Origin: Steinernema hermaphroditum | Taxonomy: Eukaryota; Nematoda; Chromadorea; Rhabditida; Steinernematidae | Reading direction: 5' to 3' | Assembly (NCBI GenBank): GCA_030435675.1 | Contig: CM059623.1 | Coordinates: forward strand, 14,941,592 to 15,005,591 | DNA: 64,000 nt | Shown here: positions 43,601 to 54,634 of the stretch, piece by piece | Position numbering within the stretch: position 1 is the first letter of the stretch | Layout: each line of letters begins with the position of its first letter | The notes under the pieces: generated by a model | The model's input: only the letters and a program-made list of their open reading frames with translations | Told to the model about the DNA's origin: nothing | Database searches by the model: none | Position numbers and translations under genes: made by a program

Positions 43601-46600
43601 TTAAATAATCAAAAAGATGGCCTTGCCTGAGCACTATGTTAACTCCAACGTTTACGATACGTTAAGTACTCCAACAGACAGTGGAGATATGCAGGTACAT
43701 AGCTATCGATCGCAGCTAGTAAACCCAAACAGCACTTCTGCATAACAGAAATAGGGGCCAAATGTGGAAAAAATTAGTTTTGGTTTCCCCAAAAGTCTGA
43801 CTACCCGAGACCGCATCTTTTCAAGTTAATGTCCACAACGGCTCTTCACTTTGAGCTCAGAGATTCCTGTTTTCAGCCCTTACAAGAACTTTTTCAATCT
43901 ATCTCACTGTCGTACTATGTAAGACAATGTAAGACAGCAATAAGATAGCAAATGTAAGACAATAGAAACACCGATGGCTCTCCGAGCACTGTTTTCTTCG
44001 CACTTGAGTGTTGCCAGAGCGAGCAAAACCTTCGCAATACGTTTGCGGACGACCAGAAATCTACAGAATGATAGTGAATCAGGCAAAAAAAGAAGGACGG
44101 ACTGCTACGAAAATACTAGCAGCTGGTAATACAACACGTGACACACGCTAAAACTGATATCGGTTGGCTCATTGGCAGCGCGGCCGCCTGCCATGCTGGG
44201 GGTCGGGGGTTCAATCCCTCGTGATGACTGCTACTTTTTTATTCGATATTCGGAAATCTTCGAATATCGAATCGAATCGAATATTCGATATTCGAAGATC
44301 CTCGAATATCGAATCGAATCGAATATTCGATATTCGAAGATCCTCGAATATCGAATCGAATCGAATATTCGATATTCGAAGATCTTCGAATATCGAATCG
44401 AATCGAATATTCGATATTCGTAAAAACTCGAATTATTCGATTCGATTCGATTCGATTCGATTCGATTCGACAACCCTAGTCGGCATATATACCCCCGGCG
44501 GTCCCGACTGTCTCTTTGCGTCGGTAATAGAGAGGCAGACGAACAGAGAAGTGACGCATGTGTAGAAACGGCAGGCAGCCTTTGCTCTGTTCGTCTGTTT
44601 CACTCATGCCGATTCGTAGAGACGGTTGATTGTGGACGGGGTCAGCGAGTTTGCACACACGAGTCGCTTCTCTGTTCGTCTGCCTCTCTATTACCGACGC
44701 AAAGAGACAGTCGGGACCGCCGGGGGTATATATGCCGACGGGTGATCGGCTCAACGGCTGAGCCGTCGGCTGAGTCGGCTGGCCAACCGGTTGAACGGCT
44801 GACGGATCGGCTGACGGCTGGCAATCCGTCAGCCGGATCGGCTCAGCCGTCAGCCGTTCAACGGCTGACGGATCGGGGGTATATATGCCGACGGGTGATC
44901 GGCGGGTGACCGTTCAACGGCTGACGGATCGGATCGGCTAGCCGTTCAGCCGATCCGTCAGCCGGTTGACGGTTGACGGATTGCCAGCCGTCAACCGGTT
45001 GAACGGCTCAGCCGATCCGATCCGATCCGTTCGTTTCCATCTCTATACGGGAGCCCAAGTGCCACCTTTAAAAGTTAAATATTCGAACAACTCAATTTTG
45101 GCGATTATTTGGGGTATACTTATAGATCTTTACTGGGGGTGTACTAATTTACTATATGTCTGCCATTGTGTGGCTGTTAATGTAGTGGTCAGAATCGGGC
45201 AAGGTTCACGACCTTCCCCTTTGTTCCAAGCAAGGATAGTTTTGGTTCTGTACTGAGATTCCAGGACCAGCTATTTATCTGCTGTAACTGAGACCGCCTC
45301 TATTTACTGGTATCTGTTTCTTAGTGGCACATGATAAAAAGAGGGGTTCCATGTTCGAACCCCTCTTTTATCTACACAAGGAATGCGATTCCAAGATCTA
45401 AGACGCATCCATCCAGATCCCTTAAGACTCAAAGACAAGCTCATATGTCATATACGCATGAGAGAGTCCTAAGCAGAAATATTTTAATAGATACAGCACT
45501 TAATTTCTGTGTCAAAGGTAACCCTCCTCACCTCTCCTCAGATCCTCAATCAACTGCCTTGCATCACTCGTCAAACCGTTCCTCCGATAGATGCCCTTTT
45601 GAAAGAGGCCATAAGTCGCAATGAATCGTATGCACTTGTCCACAATGATGGGAACGTCGTCCGACGTGAGACGATTGTCCTCCAAATTATGGCTGTACCT
45701 CGCCATCTCACCAGTGATCCACTCGTACCAGTGGTTTGTACAGATATCCGACTCGCTTTGCATATACAGGGAGCTAGAATTCAAACTTGATCGAGAATCC
45801 ATCATGGCGATACCGTACCTTCCATCTTTGGTCAGCAAGAAGGGTCCCTTGGAGCTGTTGTCCACGAAGGGGCACCAATCGGTCGAATGCATATCCCTCT
45901 TCATCGAGAGGATCTTCCTCATGTCGATCTCGAAAATGCTCTCGTATGTGGTCAGCATGTAGTAGAGCTTCCGATCGGAGATGTGCGCCCATCCGGAGGT
46001 CCACGTGCTTGTGGCGCCTTGACGAAGCCATATCCGTCCACCCACATCGAGGTTCTCCGCCGGCATACTGTATACGAGGGAGTCGTTCTCGGGAGCGATG
46101 CATTTGGCGAGGAGCAGAAGCCACTGGGAGAGCATCTCCTCAGGCGTCATCTTCAAGATGGTGAAGGTGTTCGACGAAGAGACGTCTTTAATAATGAGGT
46201 TCATGGTCTTCGAGTCTCTGCAGGTTTTGCCGACGAACATCATCAGATTGAGGTCATAGGGTCCGATGGATGGTGTTTCTGTCTAAACTAGCTTTATAGG
46301 ATTTCGTTAAAAGGCACACCACCGATTTTTATGGCGAGAGACAATTGGCATACAGCTCATTATACAGCTCTTTTTCCCTCACCTTGACTACTGACAGCGT
46401 TATTTTTGGACGAATAGCATAAAATTTCCGATTTAAGTGCATTTTTCTTGTCGGTATGAGCTCTTTGTTTATTATGACTCAACTGTGACCCGTGACCCGG
46501 TACCCAAAGCTGAAGAGGGATCCGAAGATCAAGACTCAAATCTATACATAACATCTTTGCCGCCGACCATTTGCGCATTTTCTGTTGATAAAACGTGGCT

Positions 46601-48184
46601 TGAAATATGGAAAGTTTGCAGTTCTGTTGTCCCTTTTGTGGTTTGCCCTATTGTCAACATCTTCAATCTGTCGGACGACTAAATAATCGCTAATTTAGTA
46701 CGCAAATCATTGTGCATAATGGTTTCATTGCGGTGAGGCAATAGACCCCAACCATGCTCAGTGATTCAACGTATAAAGCTTCAGGGAGAACCTGTCACTA
46801 ACGGCTAATTTATGAACCGTACTGATTCCTCAATATGGCAACCCCCAAATTCAGATTTTCCGCGACCCATCACTTCATTGTAGAAGCATATGAATCATCA
46901 CATCTGTCAAAATTCTCAAACGCCGAGTGCATCTGGCGAAGTGCAGATGTCCTCATTCACCATTTAAATCTCTCCATTGTTGCAAAACATCTGCAATTGG
47001 GCGAGTGGAAAACCGGTTTTTGATCGCTGTTGTGGCGAGGGGGTGAACTGTCAATGGGCTATTAGTTACCCGCCGTTGAGCGTGATGCGGCGCTAACACA
47101 TCCGGTTCACACCGGCATCGATCAATAGCGATGAGTTTATCGATCTTGGTAAATAGGGGATGGGTTCGCAGGTGGGGAATGTGTGATGAAAACCGGAAAA
47201 GTTAATCTATTTTTGGGCAAATAGAAAGGTTGAAATCGTCTATTTGTTTTATCTAAAAAGGGTCCATCTCGGGACGATGTTGGGAACTTTCTCACGCACT
47301 ACTGGGTACCAGTTTATTTGGATGAGTCACTGAGATGCTCGACGTAGTGATCTATGATATTATGACATCATCTTTGTGCCCAGAAACTGCAAGGGTGAGG
47401 TATTTTCATAGATCCGAAAAGCTTCTTGATTTTCTTGAGAGGGTACACCCCTTCAGGGACGCTCACCGACCCCTTTATAATCAACGACCACTCAGCTCAC
47501 TGCTGCCAGCGATGAGTCAGTTGTTTATCTGCCGCTCTCAAGTACATAGACTGAAGAACCCACCTCGTCGTCGTCGAGGAAAGACAGCTGATTGCATCGC
47601 ATGACCGCCCAACAGCGCTTCTTATGCGCGTCCTTGAGATCTTTCTCCTTCTTTCCGGTAACGCTGGAGATATGCAACTCCACCCAGCCGGAGAAACACA
47701 CCGACTGGCCATCGGATTTGTCGATTGGTGGCGCGAAGTGGAGGGGTCTTGGCGGAGGAGGTCTGGGTGGTGGCTCTCTTCGGGGCTTCTCCTCAACGGG
47801 CTTCAGAATCTCTTCTTCTATCGCCGAATCTCTTTTGAATTCGAGCTCTCGATAGTCAGCCGGCGGCGAGGATCGAGGAGCGGGCTCCTCGACCATCGCC
47901 GATGGAGTGGAGGATACTGTAGAAGTGGACGTTCTGACTTGGGAAGGCGCCGAAGACGAAGAAGAGGAACATTCGCGGAAGTCATCCAACGTCATGTATT
48001 CAATATTTTCAATGTAGCCGACGGGGGGTGTCCTTCTTGGGGGTAGAGGCGGTGGAGGTGAGCTGATGGAGGGCGAAGGAGCCGGCGAGCTTAACCCGGT
48101 CAGCTTCGAAAGCCTCGGTCGAGGCACGGGGCGTTGGTCTCCCATTGGTAGTGGTCTTTCGGGAGCAGGTGATTCAGAGGACAT
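40677..48184 (-). CDS. ARAP-like Rho GTPase-activating protein (PH-PH-RhoGAP-RA-PH)
   Basis: Four exons (47564-48184, 45532-46282, 40977-41905, 40677-40931) sum to 2556 nt, 851 residues. Residues 1-150 are proline-rich. A PH domain begins near VCFSGWVELHI and crosses the first intron; a second follows (GGRIWLRQGATSTWTSGWAH). The RhoGAP domain starts near 405, with the arginine finger in GLFQKGIYRRNG and KIFGPTLFRV downstream. A Ras-association domain (FLVPIHLFLKDNQAF) and a C-terminal PH domain complete the ARAP order. No Arf-GAP zinc finger (CxxCx16CxxC) or SAM domain is visible. Upstream exons are possible, because an acceptor (CTTTTCAG) directly precedes the first exon. It would inactivate Rho GTPases at phosphoinositide-rich membranes. 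The 45531-41906 intron is packed with transposons. Confidence 0.9.
42277..42960. mobile_element. Foldback element with ~203-bp inverted arms
   Basis: Arms 42277-42479 and 42758-42960 are reverse complements at more than 95%, sharing CCGCCCGAAGTGTGACACTC and GTAGGTGTCTCTATGGCTCA. The loop (42480-42757) starts with a tRNA-like sequence (CAGCAAAAGTTCGACGTGGG to about 42535, with B-box GGGTTCGAACCC). It has no coding capacity. Confidence 0.85.
42960..43056. repeat. CCGGTTGA-type palindromic block, left half
   Basis: Short inverted words (CCGGTTGAACGGCTGACGG and its complement) are arranged head to head. The stretch up to GTCGGCAT at 43057 is the inverse of 44735-44850, showing that both were parts of one palindrome before the element at 43065-44478 inserted. 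Confidence 0.7.
43065..44478. mobile_element. hAT-like non-autonomous transposon with 8-bp target duplication
   Basis: It begins TAGGGTTGTCGAAT and ends with the exact inverse, ATTCGACAACCCTA. It is flanked by the perfect 8-bp direct repeat GTCGGCAT (43057-43064 and 44479-44486). TIRs beginning YAGGG plus an 8-bp target duplication are hAT hallmarks. Subterminal regions consist of palindromic TTCGAATATCGAATCG repeats (43078-43190 and 44234-44470), the right array having a 42-bp period. The interior (about 43200-44160) has no transposase. A tRNA-like relic (A-box TGGCTCATTGGCAGCG, B-box GGGTTCAATCCC) lies at about 44163-44228. Confidence 0.88.
44234..44470. repeat. 42-bp tandem palindromic TTCGAATATCG array
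   Basis: Four to five units of 42 bp are made of ATATTCGATATTCGAAGATC and its near-complement. Each unit is itself palindromic, producing open frames on both strands with a 14-residue period. It is the right subterminal block of the hAT-like element; related blocks lie at 43078-43190 and 61940-62075. Confidence 0.88.
44479..44742. mobile_element. Foldback element with ~75-bp near-perfect arms
   Basis: Arms 44479-44555 and 44662-44742 are inverse copies: GTCGGCATATATACCCCCGG at one end and CCGGGGGTATATATGCCGAC at the other. The inner arm words AGACGAACAGAGAAG also occur at the end of the dispersed repeats at 5843 and 37800. CCGGTTGA-type blocks continue to about 45040. Confidence 0.8.
45331..45373. 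other. Strong hairpin resembling a tRNA T-arm
   Basis: GATAAAAAGAGGGGTTC is followed by a 7-base loop (CATGTTC) and GAACCCCTCTTTTATC, giving a 16-bp stem with one bulge inside the ARAP-like intron. It could be a tRNA-derived fragment or simply a short palindrome; no RNA gene is claimed. Confidence 0.5.
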
Positions 48185-49691
48185 CCATACTGAAAAGTAT
48201 GAATTATTGCATAGGTTCATGACCACACACGAAGAAAATATACAGAAAAACGCTGCGCCACGTAGAGCGGAATGCTGTAGATCTTTTTGTAATAGATCGC
48301 ATAAGCCTACGGTATCAGATTCTTACTTCAGTAATGTTTTAGAGCAGCAACAAGGAAGGAAAGACCCTGAACATAGACATCTCCCAAATCGTCTTGTTTT
48401 TTGCTCTTCCACTTCATATTTATGTGATATTATGGACCTTTACAGTCTATCAAAAAAACAAGCCATTATTCTTTAACCAAAGGGACTTGTTTTCTAGCTA
48501 AGGACTATTGATAAGGATTCCAATAACAGAACGGAGCTTAAAATGGGTGATGTAAGCTATGGAGCTGGATCTTACAGTGAGTGCTTGTTAGCTGATAATG
48601 TTCAATCTTCTTTTGAAAAGTAAGTATGGATTAAGAGAGTTTTGGGGACGGGTCAGAAAGATCCTTACGGTTTCATAATTAGAAACGAGGTCTAAATGGA
48701 CTGTAATACATATACATGTAGCTTTACTACGCTGGATCTCGTGGAAAGCTTTCTATTCTTGTCAGCTAATAATTTCTGATAATTTCTTTTGGGTCATAAG
48801 TCTTAAAAGGGGTTACAATTGGCCAATTCGAACCAAGTCGAATTGATCATGTTCACCTTTTAAGGATGATAGAATAGTTTGCAAAGAACAAAATAGGTGG
48901 TCAGAAATAGGAGACCTGGAATGGCTAGGAGCCTTATTAGTCGATCCAACCGGTTGATCTGTTCTGACAAAAATAAAAAGAAATCGTTCATTTACGTCCC
49001 TAGTGATTGGTCGCCCGCTCGCTTGATTGAGTTGAGTGAGCGGTCTTTTTTTTTGACCTTTTATGTAGGCCGAAATGATCCCAAAAGAAGTGACACACTA
49101 ATATTGACGCAGTTCCATCCAACTGCCCAAGCAGCTCTATGTCCCATTCAAGTTACGGTCACTATGAGATGGGTAATGTGCTACTTATCTCGTAACACCA
49201 CCAGCGCGCAAGTCTGACAGGACAGTAGACAAATAAAATGAATCATAAAAGTGCGCGTGGCGTGTAATCCTCCTGTTTATGTGTCGCTCAGAGCGTTCAC
49301 TATGCTTGTATAAGGAAAAGGTCCATATTTCCGGGATTTTGAGTTAACAAAACTCAAGACATGATTTGTGTTACGGTGGTTGTCATTTACTATGGTTTTT
49401 AAAAAGAGAGTGCAATCCTCAATGATTCTCTGCCCATATCAGGTGATTAAATTATGAAAACGGAGTGAACATAATACACGAATCCAGGAATAGAGAGCCT
49501 GGAAAATAGGGAGCCAAGCAAGACAAAATTCGGCACGAAAATGCCCCACGATTTTTATTTAGACTGTCTGAAAGAAGTGAACGCGGACAGTGCAAAGTCG
49601 TTAGTGGAAGAACCTTAAAAGTTATGGGATAATTAACCTGCTACGCGCCAGGTTTTTGGAACTCTCTGCATGAAGGGGTCGAGTGGTAAAA
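48185..49691. other. Intergenic region upstream of the ARAP-like gene
   Basis: Nothing coding is supported. The first bases contain the acceptor preceding the ARAP-like exon. Around 49010-49040 there is a word (GAGTTGAGTGAGCGGTCTTT) shared with 17757-17776, indicating a dispersed repeat relic. Confidence 0.4.
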
Positions 49692-49812
49692 TCAAACTCT
49701 TCTAATGTCGCTTCGTCTGGACGGTTCGTCGAGCTCTGTCACCATCTGTTGTAGCTCTTCTTCTGTGTTGGCGATCAACGCGATATCGTCTAAGTCAAAA
49801 AGAGGCATACAA
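49692..49812 (-). pseudogene. Reverse transcriptase scrap of a non-LTR retrotransposon
   Basis: About 40 residues read PLFDLDDIALIANTEEELQQ then MVTELDEPSRRSDIR, the palm segment around the Y/F-A-D-D catalytic motif followed by the typical EELQxM helix of LINE-type reverse transcriptases. The first position of the A-D-D triplet is Leu here, and the frame stops on both sides, so it is a dead fragment. Confidence 0.65.
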
Positions 49813-50544
49813 AATAAGTAATAAACACAGATCCTCACGGTCGTGTAAGAGTGGAGATCAGTCGTGAACACTCGAAAGGACAATAGTAATTCTTTGTTTT
49901 TCATTTGGCGAATTCAAACATGGACAACCTGGCACATAAACTATGACGTCTAGAGACTCACGTACGTATTCCAGTGTTTCTGGTTAACTTGCACAAGATC
50001 AAAGCAATTTTCGAGGTCTTATCTTATCGGTCCAGTCTGAGACCGATACCTAAGAAATAATAATTTTTTGATATGCTTTCCACACTGTTTAAGACCAATT
50101 TTTCTGATAGGAACAATTCGTCACATCACACGTGAATCCACGAATTCTGCAAAACTCACACATCACACGTTATAAACAAGCCAAGATGGAACGTGATGTG
50201 TACAGTGCTTGAGAAGGAAAGCACGGCACGCGGACGAGGGCGACGAGCGGGCGGGCGGGCAAACAGAGTCTCCGACGGCGTCAGCCCCATCGCCACCACC
50301 ACCACAACTCATTGCGTCGTTGTTCCGTCAGAGCTCGGGGTGAATCATCGCGCGCGATCATCGTCCATCCCACAGACCCCCGAGCGCTTTTTCTCATCGT
50401 TCCGCTCGGCGCGATCGATTAAAATCACCACAGTCGTTCGCGCACTACACGATCCGATGGGTAAACGGAGGCGACGGCGACGCGGTCGCCTAAATGAGGA
50501 GCCCTGCTGCGCGCCTCCTCTCTTATCAGGACGTTTCACACCAT

Positions 50545-50784
50545 AAACATCGAGGAGCCCTTCGATCGGGCGCTGATCATCGTCGAAGATGTTGATGACG
50601 CACTCATCTTCTTGAAGGACCTCGTAGAACTTCTCGACCTTCTGGGAGTCGGCTTCGTTGAGGGGAATCGGGTGGAAGGCGCGGAGTTCGATCTGGGCGC
50701 CTTGAACGGTGAATCCTTGAGAGGAAAGCTTCGATTCCTGCTTGCTGAGGCTTCCCGGCTCGCAGACGAGTTCGAATTTGGCGA
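50545..50784 (-). pseudogene. TACO1/YebC C-terminal domain exon, isolated
   Basis: After a CATCTAG acceptor the frame reads VAKFELVCEPGSLSKQESKL, continuing through GFTVQGAQIEL and EVLQEDECVINIFDD. This matches the third domain of TACO1/YebC proteins, which in animals activate mitochondrial translation. Domains I and II are not found nearby, so this is an orphan exon carried by a duplication rather than a complete gene. The following segment (QRPIEGLLDVYGVKRP) recurs at about 54770-54815 upstream of an MxxVP gene, and a broken second copy of the exon lies at 61095-61325. Confidence 0.7.
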
Positions 50785-51115
50785 CTAGATGGCCAGCACC
50801 AACAAAACCAACACGGTTCAAAAGAGACACAGTGTGATGGTACGCGAGGCAATGCAGGAATGGCAATTAGAAAACTAAAGTTTATTCACAAAACGAAACG
50901 CTACAAAGTATTTACAGGTGGCGAAAACAGAAGTTACAGTAGTTGGAAACGTTACACGTGGTGGGAATACAAAGTACAGCGTTTTTCAGGATCGCCACAG
51001 CAACATTTCGCGAAGATCAACTGAGTGATTCCGGCAAGTACTAAGTAGGTCGCCATCGATTTCTGGGCTTCGTGTTTTAAACGAAATAGTTTCTTGCGTT
51101 TAGAGCTTTTGTCCA

Positions 51116-51773
51116 TCATAGCTTCAAGAAAAGGCGGCGACTCTGGTTGGTAGTAATGTGAGATAGACGTGGGCTGTTGCAGATGTTATCCTTCAAGAAG
51201 TCCTCTGATTCCGAACCGACGTAGGCAATGGATATATCATTGAAATAAACGCGTTTGTAGAGCGTCTTAAGAATCAGGCGTGAGCAGTGGGAGAACTCTT
51301 CTCGGCTTAGGACGCCTTCGGCATCATCTCTCACGTAGCGTCCCTTCCAGAGAAGACGAACGGTGCCGAATTTGTTACCATTCGTCATGTAGTTCACAAA
51401 CTGTGAAAGAGTCGACTGAATCCGGCCTTCTTCGACGTGTAGAAGATCCTCGCTCCGAATACCTGCGTACGACAATTTCCTCAAGGAACTACGGATACCG
51501 TACACACTGTGAATGCGCAAGTACTTCGGCTTCACGAGTTGGAGCTCCGATAGTTTGATTGGGACGTGTCTGAAACGACTGCTGTCGCTTACCTCTCAAT
51601 AGGAATTCTCCGTCGACTTTTGCTACATTTACATTGAAATATCTTCGATTTTCGATGTGTAGTTTTCCAACGTTACTCCACATCGGATCGGTGATCTTGG
51701 CGACGGAGTTCATGCTAGGCCACGTGAGAAGTCCGTTGACGGCGTCGATGAAGATTTCAGGGACGGCGTCCAT
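51116..51773 (-). pseudogene. MxxVP-family pseudogene, copy A
   Basis: It starts MDAVPEIFIDAVNGLLTWPS and closely matches the intact gene at 53639-54634. A net one-base insertion near 51590 (between the GEFLLR segment and HVPIKLSELQLVKPKYLRI) shifts the frame. A large internal deletion near 51155 joins the SHIT motif directly to the Q-S/P-E-S-P-P-F-L region, removing roughly 60 residues relative to the intact paralogue. The putative GTAAG...CAG interval at the frameshift is only 23 bp, too short for an intron. I therefore call it a pseudogene, although a spliced truncated product is conceivable. Confidence 0.75.
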
Positions 51774-52379
51774 CGTTTGATCGTTATGGAATGAGCGGGT
51801 GAAGGTAGAAATGTGGGTTTTATGAGCTTATGCATTGTAGTCATAGGCGATGCTTTTTGGAGGACGCATCGGTTCATTGGCGGAATGGGCAAACGGGAAC
51901 GCCGGCGACGACTAAATGAAGAGCTCTGCTACAGGTCTCCTCGCCAAAAGGAGGGTCAGCCTTTAAAAAAAGGTCGCAAGAGATCTCAATATTAGCGAAA
52001 GAAGCGCCAGAAGGATTAAGAAGGAAGCTCTGAAGATTAAAACTCACAAGAAAGTCGTCGCTCATGTTTTGAATGAAAACACAGAGGCGAAGCGCCTCAA
52101 GGTTTACCAACGCATGATGCGGTTGGTCGCAAACCGCTCATCAAGAAATCATCCGGCTCATCAATGAATAGCTTTTCAGTCTGTAACCGATCGCAATTCG
52201 CCAAAATGGTCTCATTTACCAAAGGAAGACTTTCCCTCAAAATAGTCAAAAAACAGGGTGCGAAGTAATGTAGAGGCTTTCTATTGTATTCTTTGTACGA
52301 TGGACAATGACTCCTTTCAACCACGTACATCCTTGGGACTTACCTACCAAATTCACCTATTCCTGTATTCGTCATACAT
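51774..52379. other. Degenerate duplicated sequence
   Basis: 51815-51960 is a diverged form of the GC-rich leader also seen at 50455-50530, 60140-60230 and 60895-60960 (words GCCGGCGACG and AAATGA.GAGC). Part of 52097-52390 resembles 52850-52985 (a frame beginning M-Y-V-x-E on the minus strand), pointing to a local tandem duplication. No intact gene. Confidence 0.4.
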
Positions 52380-52610
52380 CACTGATCTCGTAGTTACTCA
52401 AGTCGTGCGCGCAGAATCCGGCTTTCAATGAACAGAGGCTTATGTTTCATTAACTCATCGATGAGTCTCTAAACGGTAATCTCTCATTTTTTCTGAACTT
52501 TTCGGTTTCCGACAAACGTGATCGCACCAGGTGGAGACAACACTCTCCATGTACATGTAGCTCGTGAAGAAAACGACGATTCCATCAGGCACTACGGAAG
52601 CCATCTCGAG
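52380..52610 (-). pseudogene. XPD/ERCC2 helicase fragment, copy 2
   Basis: Nearly identical to 56150-56385 of the larger XPD pseudogene, including the intron with CTCATTTTTTCTGAAC and the exon coding for a segment equivalent to [20 protein letters not shown]. It has lost the flanking exons and carries extra changes, so it is a decayed partial duplicate. Confidence 0.7.
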
Positions 52611-53638
52611 CACTAGCCCACCAGTTCACTAGTTCGGCAATGGCAAGTATTGGGTTGAACCATTGAACATTTCGCATAGCGTAAAAATCTCATATTTTCG
52701 CATAATTTACGTCCTTGGGGAAAAGGATGGGCGCGTTCTTGAGTACAGTTAATTTTCTACTTATACTATGATTACCGACTTGTACAACGAATTCCTTTTG
52801 GCTTTGGAGTCCTATTCTGTTTTTATGGCCATTTTTTGGCACCTCGAAATGGCAAAACGCGAAGTGATAAACAAACTGCCTATAGTAGTAATTGTGTGAT
52901 GGACGGCGGCTGTCTTCAGCCACGTACATCATTGGGTCTTACCTACCGAATGCACCTATTGCGGTGTTCGTCATGTATCGTAGCATAAGCTAATCTCAAA
53001 AAGATGGAACTGTCGAATCAAGATGTTCTCTTACCTCCACCGTTTCCATTTGGTTAAGTACTATAATAGACAATGGGGACGTGCAGCAGACGGCTCTCTC
53101 TAACAGCTATCATACTCTCATAGTCACTTCACGAGCTCACTTCCACTTTAAGAAAATAGAGGCCAAATGTGGAAAAAATGACACTTCAGGAATGGTGCCT
53201 CAAACCTCACATTTTCAAGTTGTCCCCCAGAATGGCTCTCCATGTTGAGTCGAGAGATTTCTTTTTTGCTGCTTATCAAACACTCTGTTAGCTCTATCTA
53301 ACCGTCAGCTGCGCTCGTCTGTAGATGACAACATCAAAGGAAACCATCCAGAATAAGATAAAGAGGTCGAAAATAGGAACCAAACATTTTTCGACTCTAA
53401 ACCTCTGATTTTCTATGAGAGGGGAATCCGTTTCTAGCCCACAAGGTAGCCTCCGGTTGTCCATTAGATTCGCTAATATATTAAACAAAATGCTGAATAA
53501 TATATCATAAAAAACTTCATTACAAAAATGCGAAATTTTCAATGCATCAACCCAATAGAAAACAGAAGTTTATTATCAGAACAAAGTCCCACAACGCCGT
53601 TGCAGTTGGAAAAAAAGAATCTGCAGCACCTGGAAACG
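52611..53638. other. Region without a supported gene
   Basis: Contains the second copy (52850-52985) of the small local duplication mentioned for 52097-52390; otherwise only short unsupported frames. Confidence 0.4.
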
Positions 53639-54634
53639 TTAAAATCTGTGGAGATACAAAGTAGAGCACCTATTAGAAACGCTACACCGACATTTCACGA
53701 AGAACAACTGAGTGATTCCGCCGTGTATAAGGTACACTGCCATCGATTTCTGGGCTTCGTGTTTTAAATAAAATAGCTTCCTGAGTACAACGCTTTCGCG
53801 CTTCATAATTTCAAGAAAAGGCGGCGACTCTGGCTGGGAGTAATACAAAAGACGGCATTCGAATTCTCCATCGCGTTTCCACAACTCGAAGAGTTCTATG
53901 AGTAACTCTTCCTCCACTCGAAAGTTACCGCGCAGAGAAACTTCTCTACCCTCTCCCTTTAGAATGAACTGTTTAAGAATCTTGAAGATGGATGGCGGCC
54001 ATTCGTCGAACAGCGTAATGTGAGATAGACGTGGGCTGTTGCAGATGTTATCCTTCAAGAAGTCTTCTGATTCCGAACCGACGTAGGGAATGGATACGCG
54101 ATCTAAATAGACGCGTTTGTAGAATGTTTTCAGAATCAGCCGTGAGAAGTCGGAGAACTCTTCTCGGTCTAGGACGCCTTCGTCATCATCTCTCGCATAG
54201 CGTCCCTTCCGGACAAGATAAACGGAGCCGAATTCGTTAGTGTTCGTCATATAGTTCGCAAACTGTGAAAGAGTCGACTGAAGTTGGCCTTCTCCGACAC
54301 GTACAAGGTTCTCGCTCCGAATACCTTTGTCTGACAATTTCCTCAAGGAGCCACCGATACCGTCCACTCTCTCAATGCGCAAATACTGCGGCTTAATTAG
54401 TTGGAGCTCAGATGGATGGATTGGGACGCGCATGAAGAAGGTCACCTCTGTGAAGCTAAATAAGAATTCTCCTTCGACTTTTCCTACACTCAATTCGAAA
54501 TATCTTCGATTTTTGATGTGTAGTTTTCCAAGTTTACTCCACAACGGATTGGGGACCTTGGTGACGGAGACCAGGCTAGGCCGACTGAGAAGTCCGCTGA
54601 CGGTGTCGGCGAAGATTTCAGGGACCGACTCCAT
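53639..54634 (-). CDS. MxxVP-family protein, intact copy B
   Basis: Single-exon frame of 331 residues starting MESVPEIFADTVSGLLSRPS. The order is: F-box-like helix (1-30), a W-containing motif (PLWSKLGKLHI) leading to KNRRYFELSVGKVEGEF, a central region ending LKDNICNSPRLSHITL-FDEWPPSIFKI, then EELLIELFELWKRDGEFECR and YYSQPESPPFLE. It is the full-length reference for pseudogenes at 51116-51773 and 61582-61905. Upstream the frame is open through 54865 into a duplicated TACO1-tail sequence; the Met at 54634 is preferred because it aligns with its paralogues. Function unknown; the F-box-like start suggests, without proof, a ubiquitin-ligase adaptor. Confidence 0.72.
   Translation of the reverse strand: MESVPEIFADTVSGLLSRPSLVSVTKVPNPLWSKLGKLHIKNRRYFELSVGKVEGEFLFSFTEVTFFMRVPIHPSELQLIKPQYLRIERVDGIGGSLRKLSDKGIRSENLVRVGEGQLQSTLSQFANYMTNTNEFGSVYLVRKGRYARDDDEGVLDREEFSDFSRLILKTFYKRVYLDRVSIPYVGSESEDFLKDNICNSPRLSHITLFDEWPPSIFKILKQFILKGEGREVSLRGNFRVEEELLIELFELWKRDGEFECRLLYYSQPESPPFLEIMKRESVVLRKLFYLKHEAQKSMAVYLIHGGITQLFFVKCRCSVSNRCSTLYLHRF

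Noticed and set aside
44163..44228. A functional tRNA-Gly-like gene
   Set aside because: A and B boxes are present, but the anticodon stem mispairs and no acceptor stem can be formed; treated as a SINE-like relic.
44164..44565. Frames with 14-residue periodic repeats (IESNRIFDIR type) at 43070-43224 and 44164-44565
   Set aside because: Produced by the palindromic 42-bp array of a transposon; open on both strands and without a gene context.
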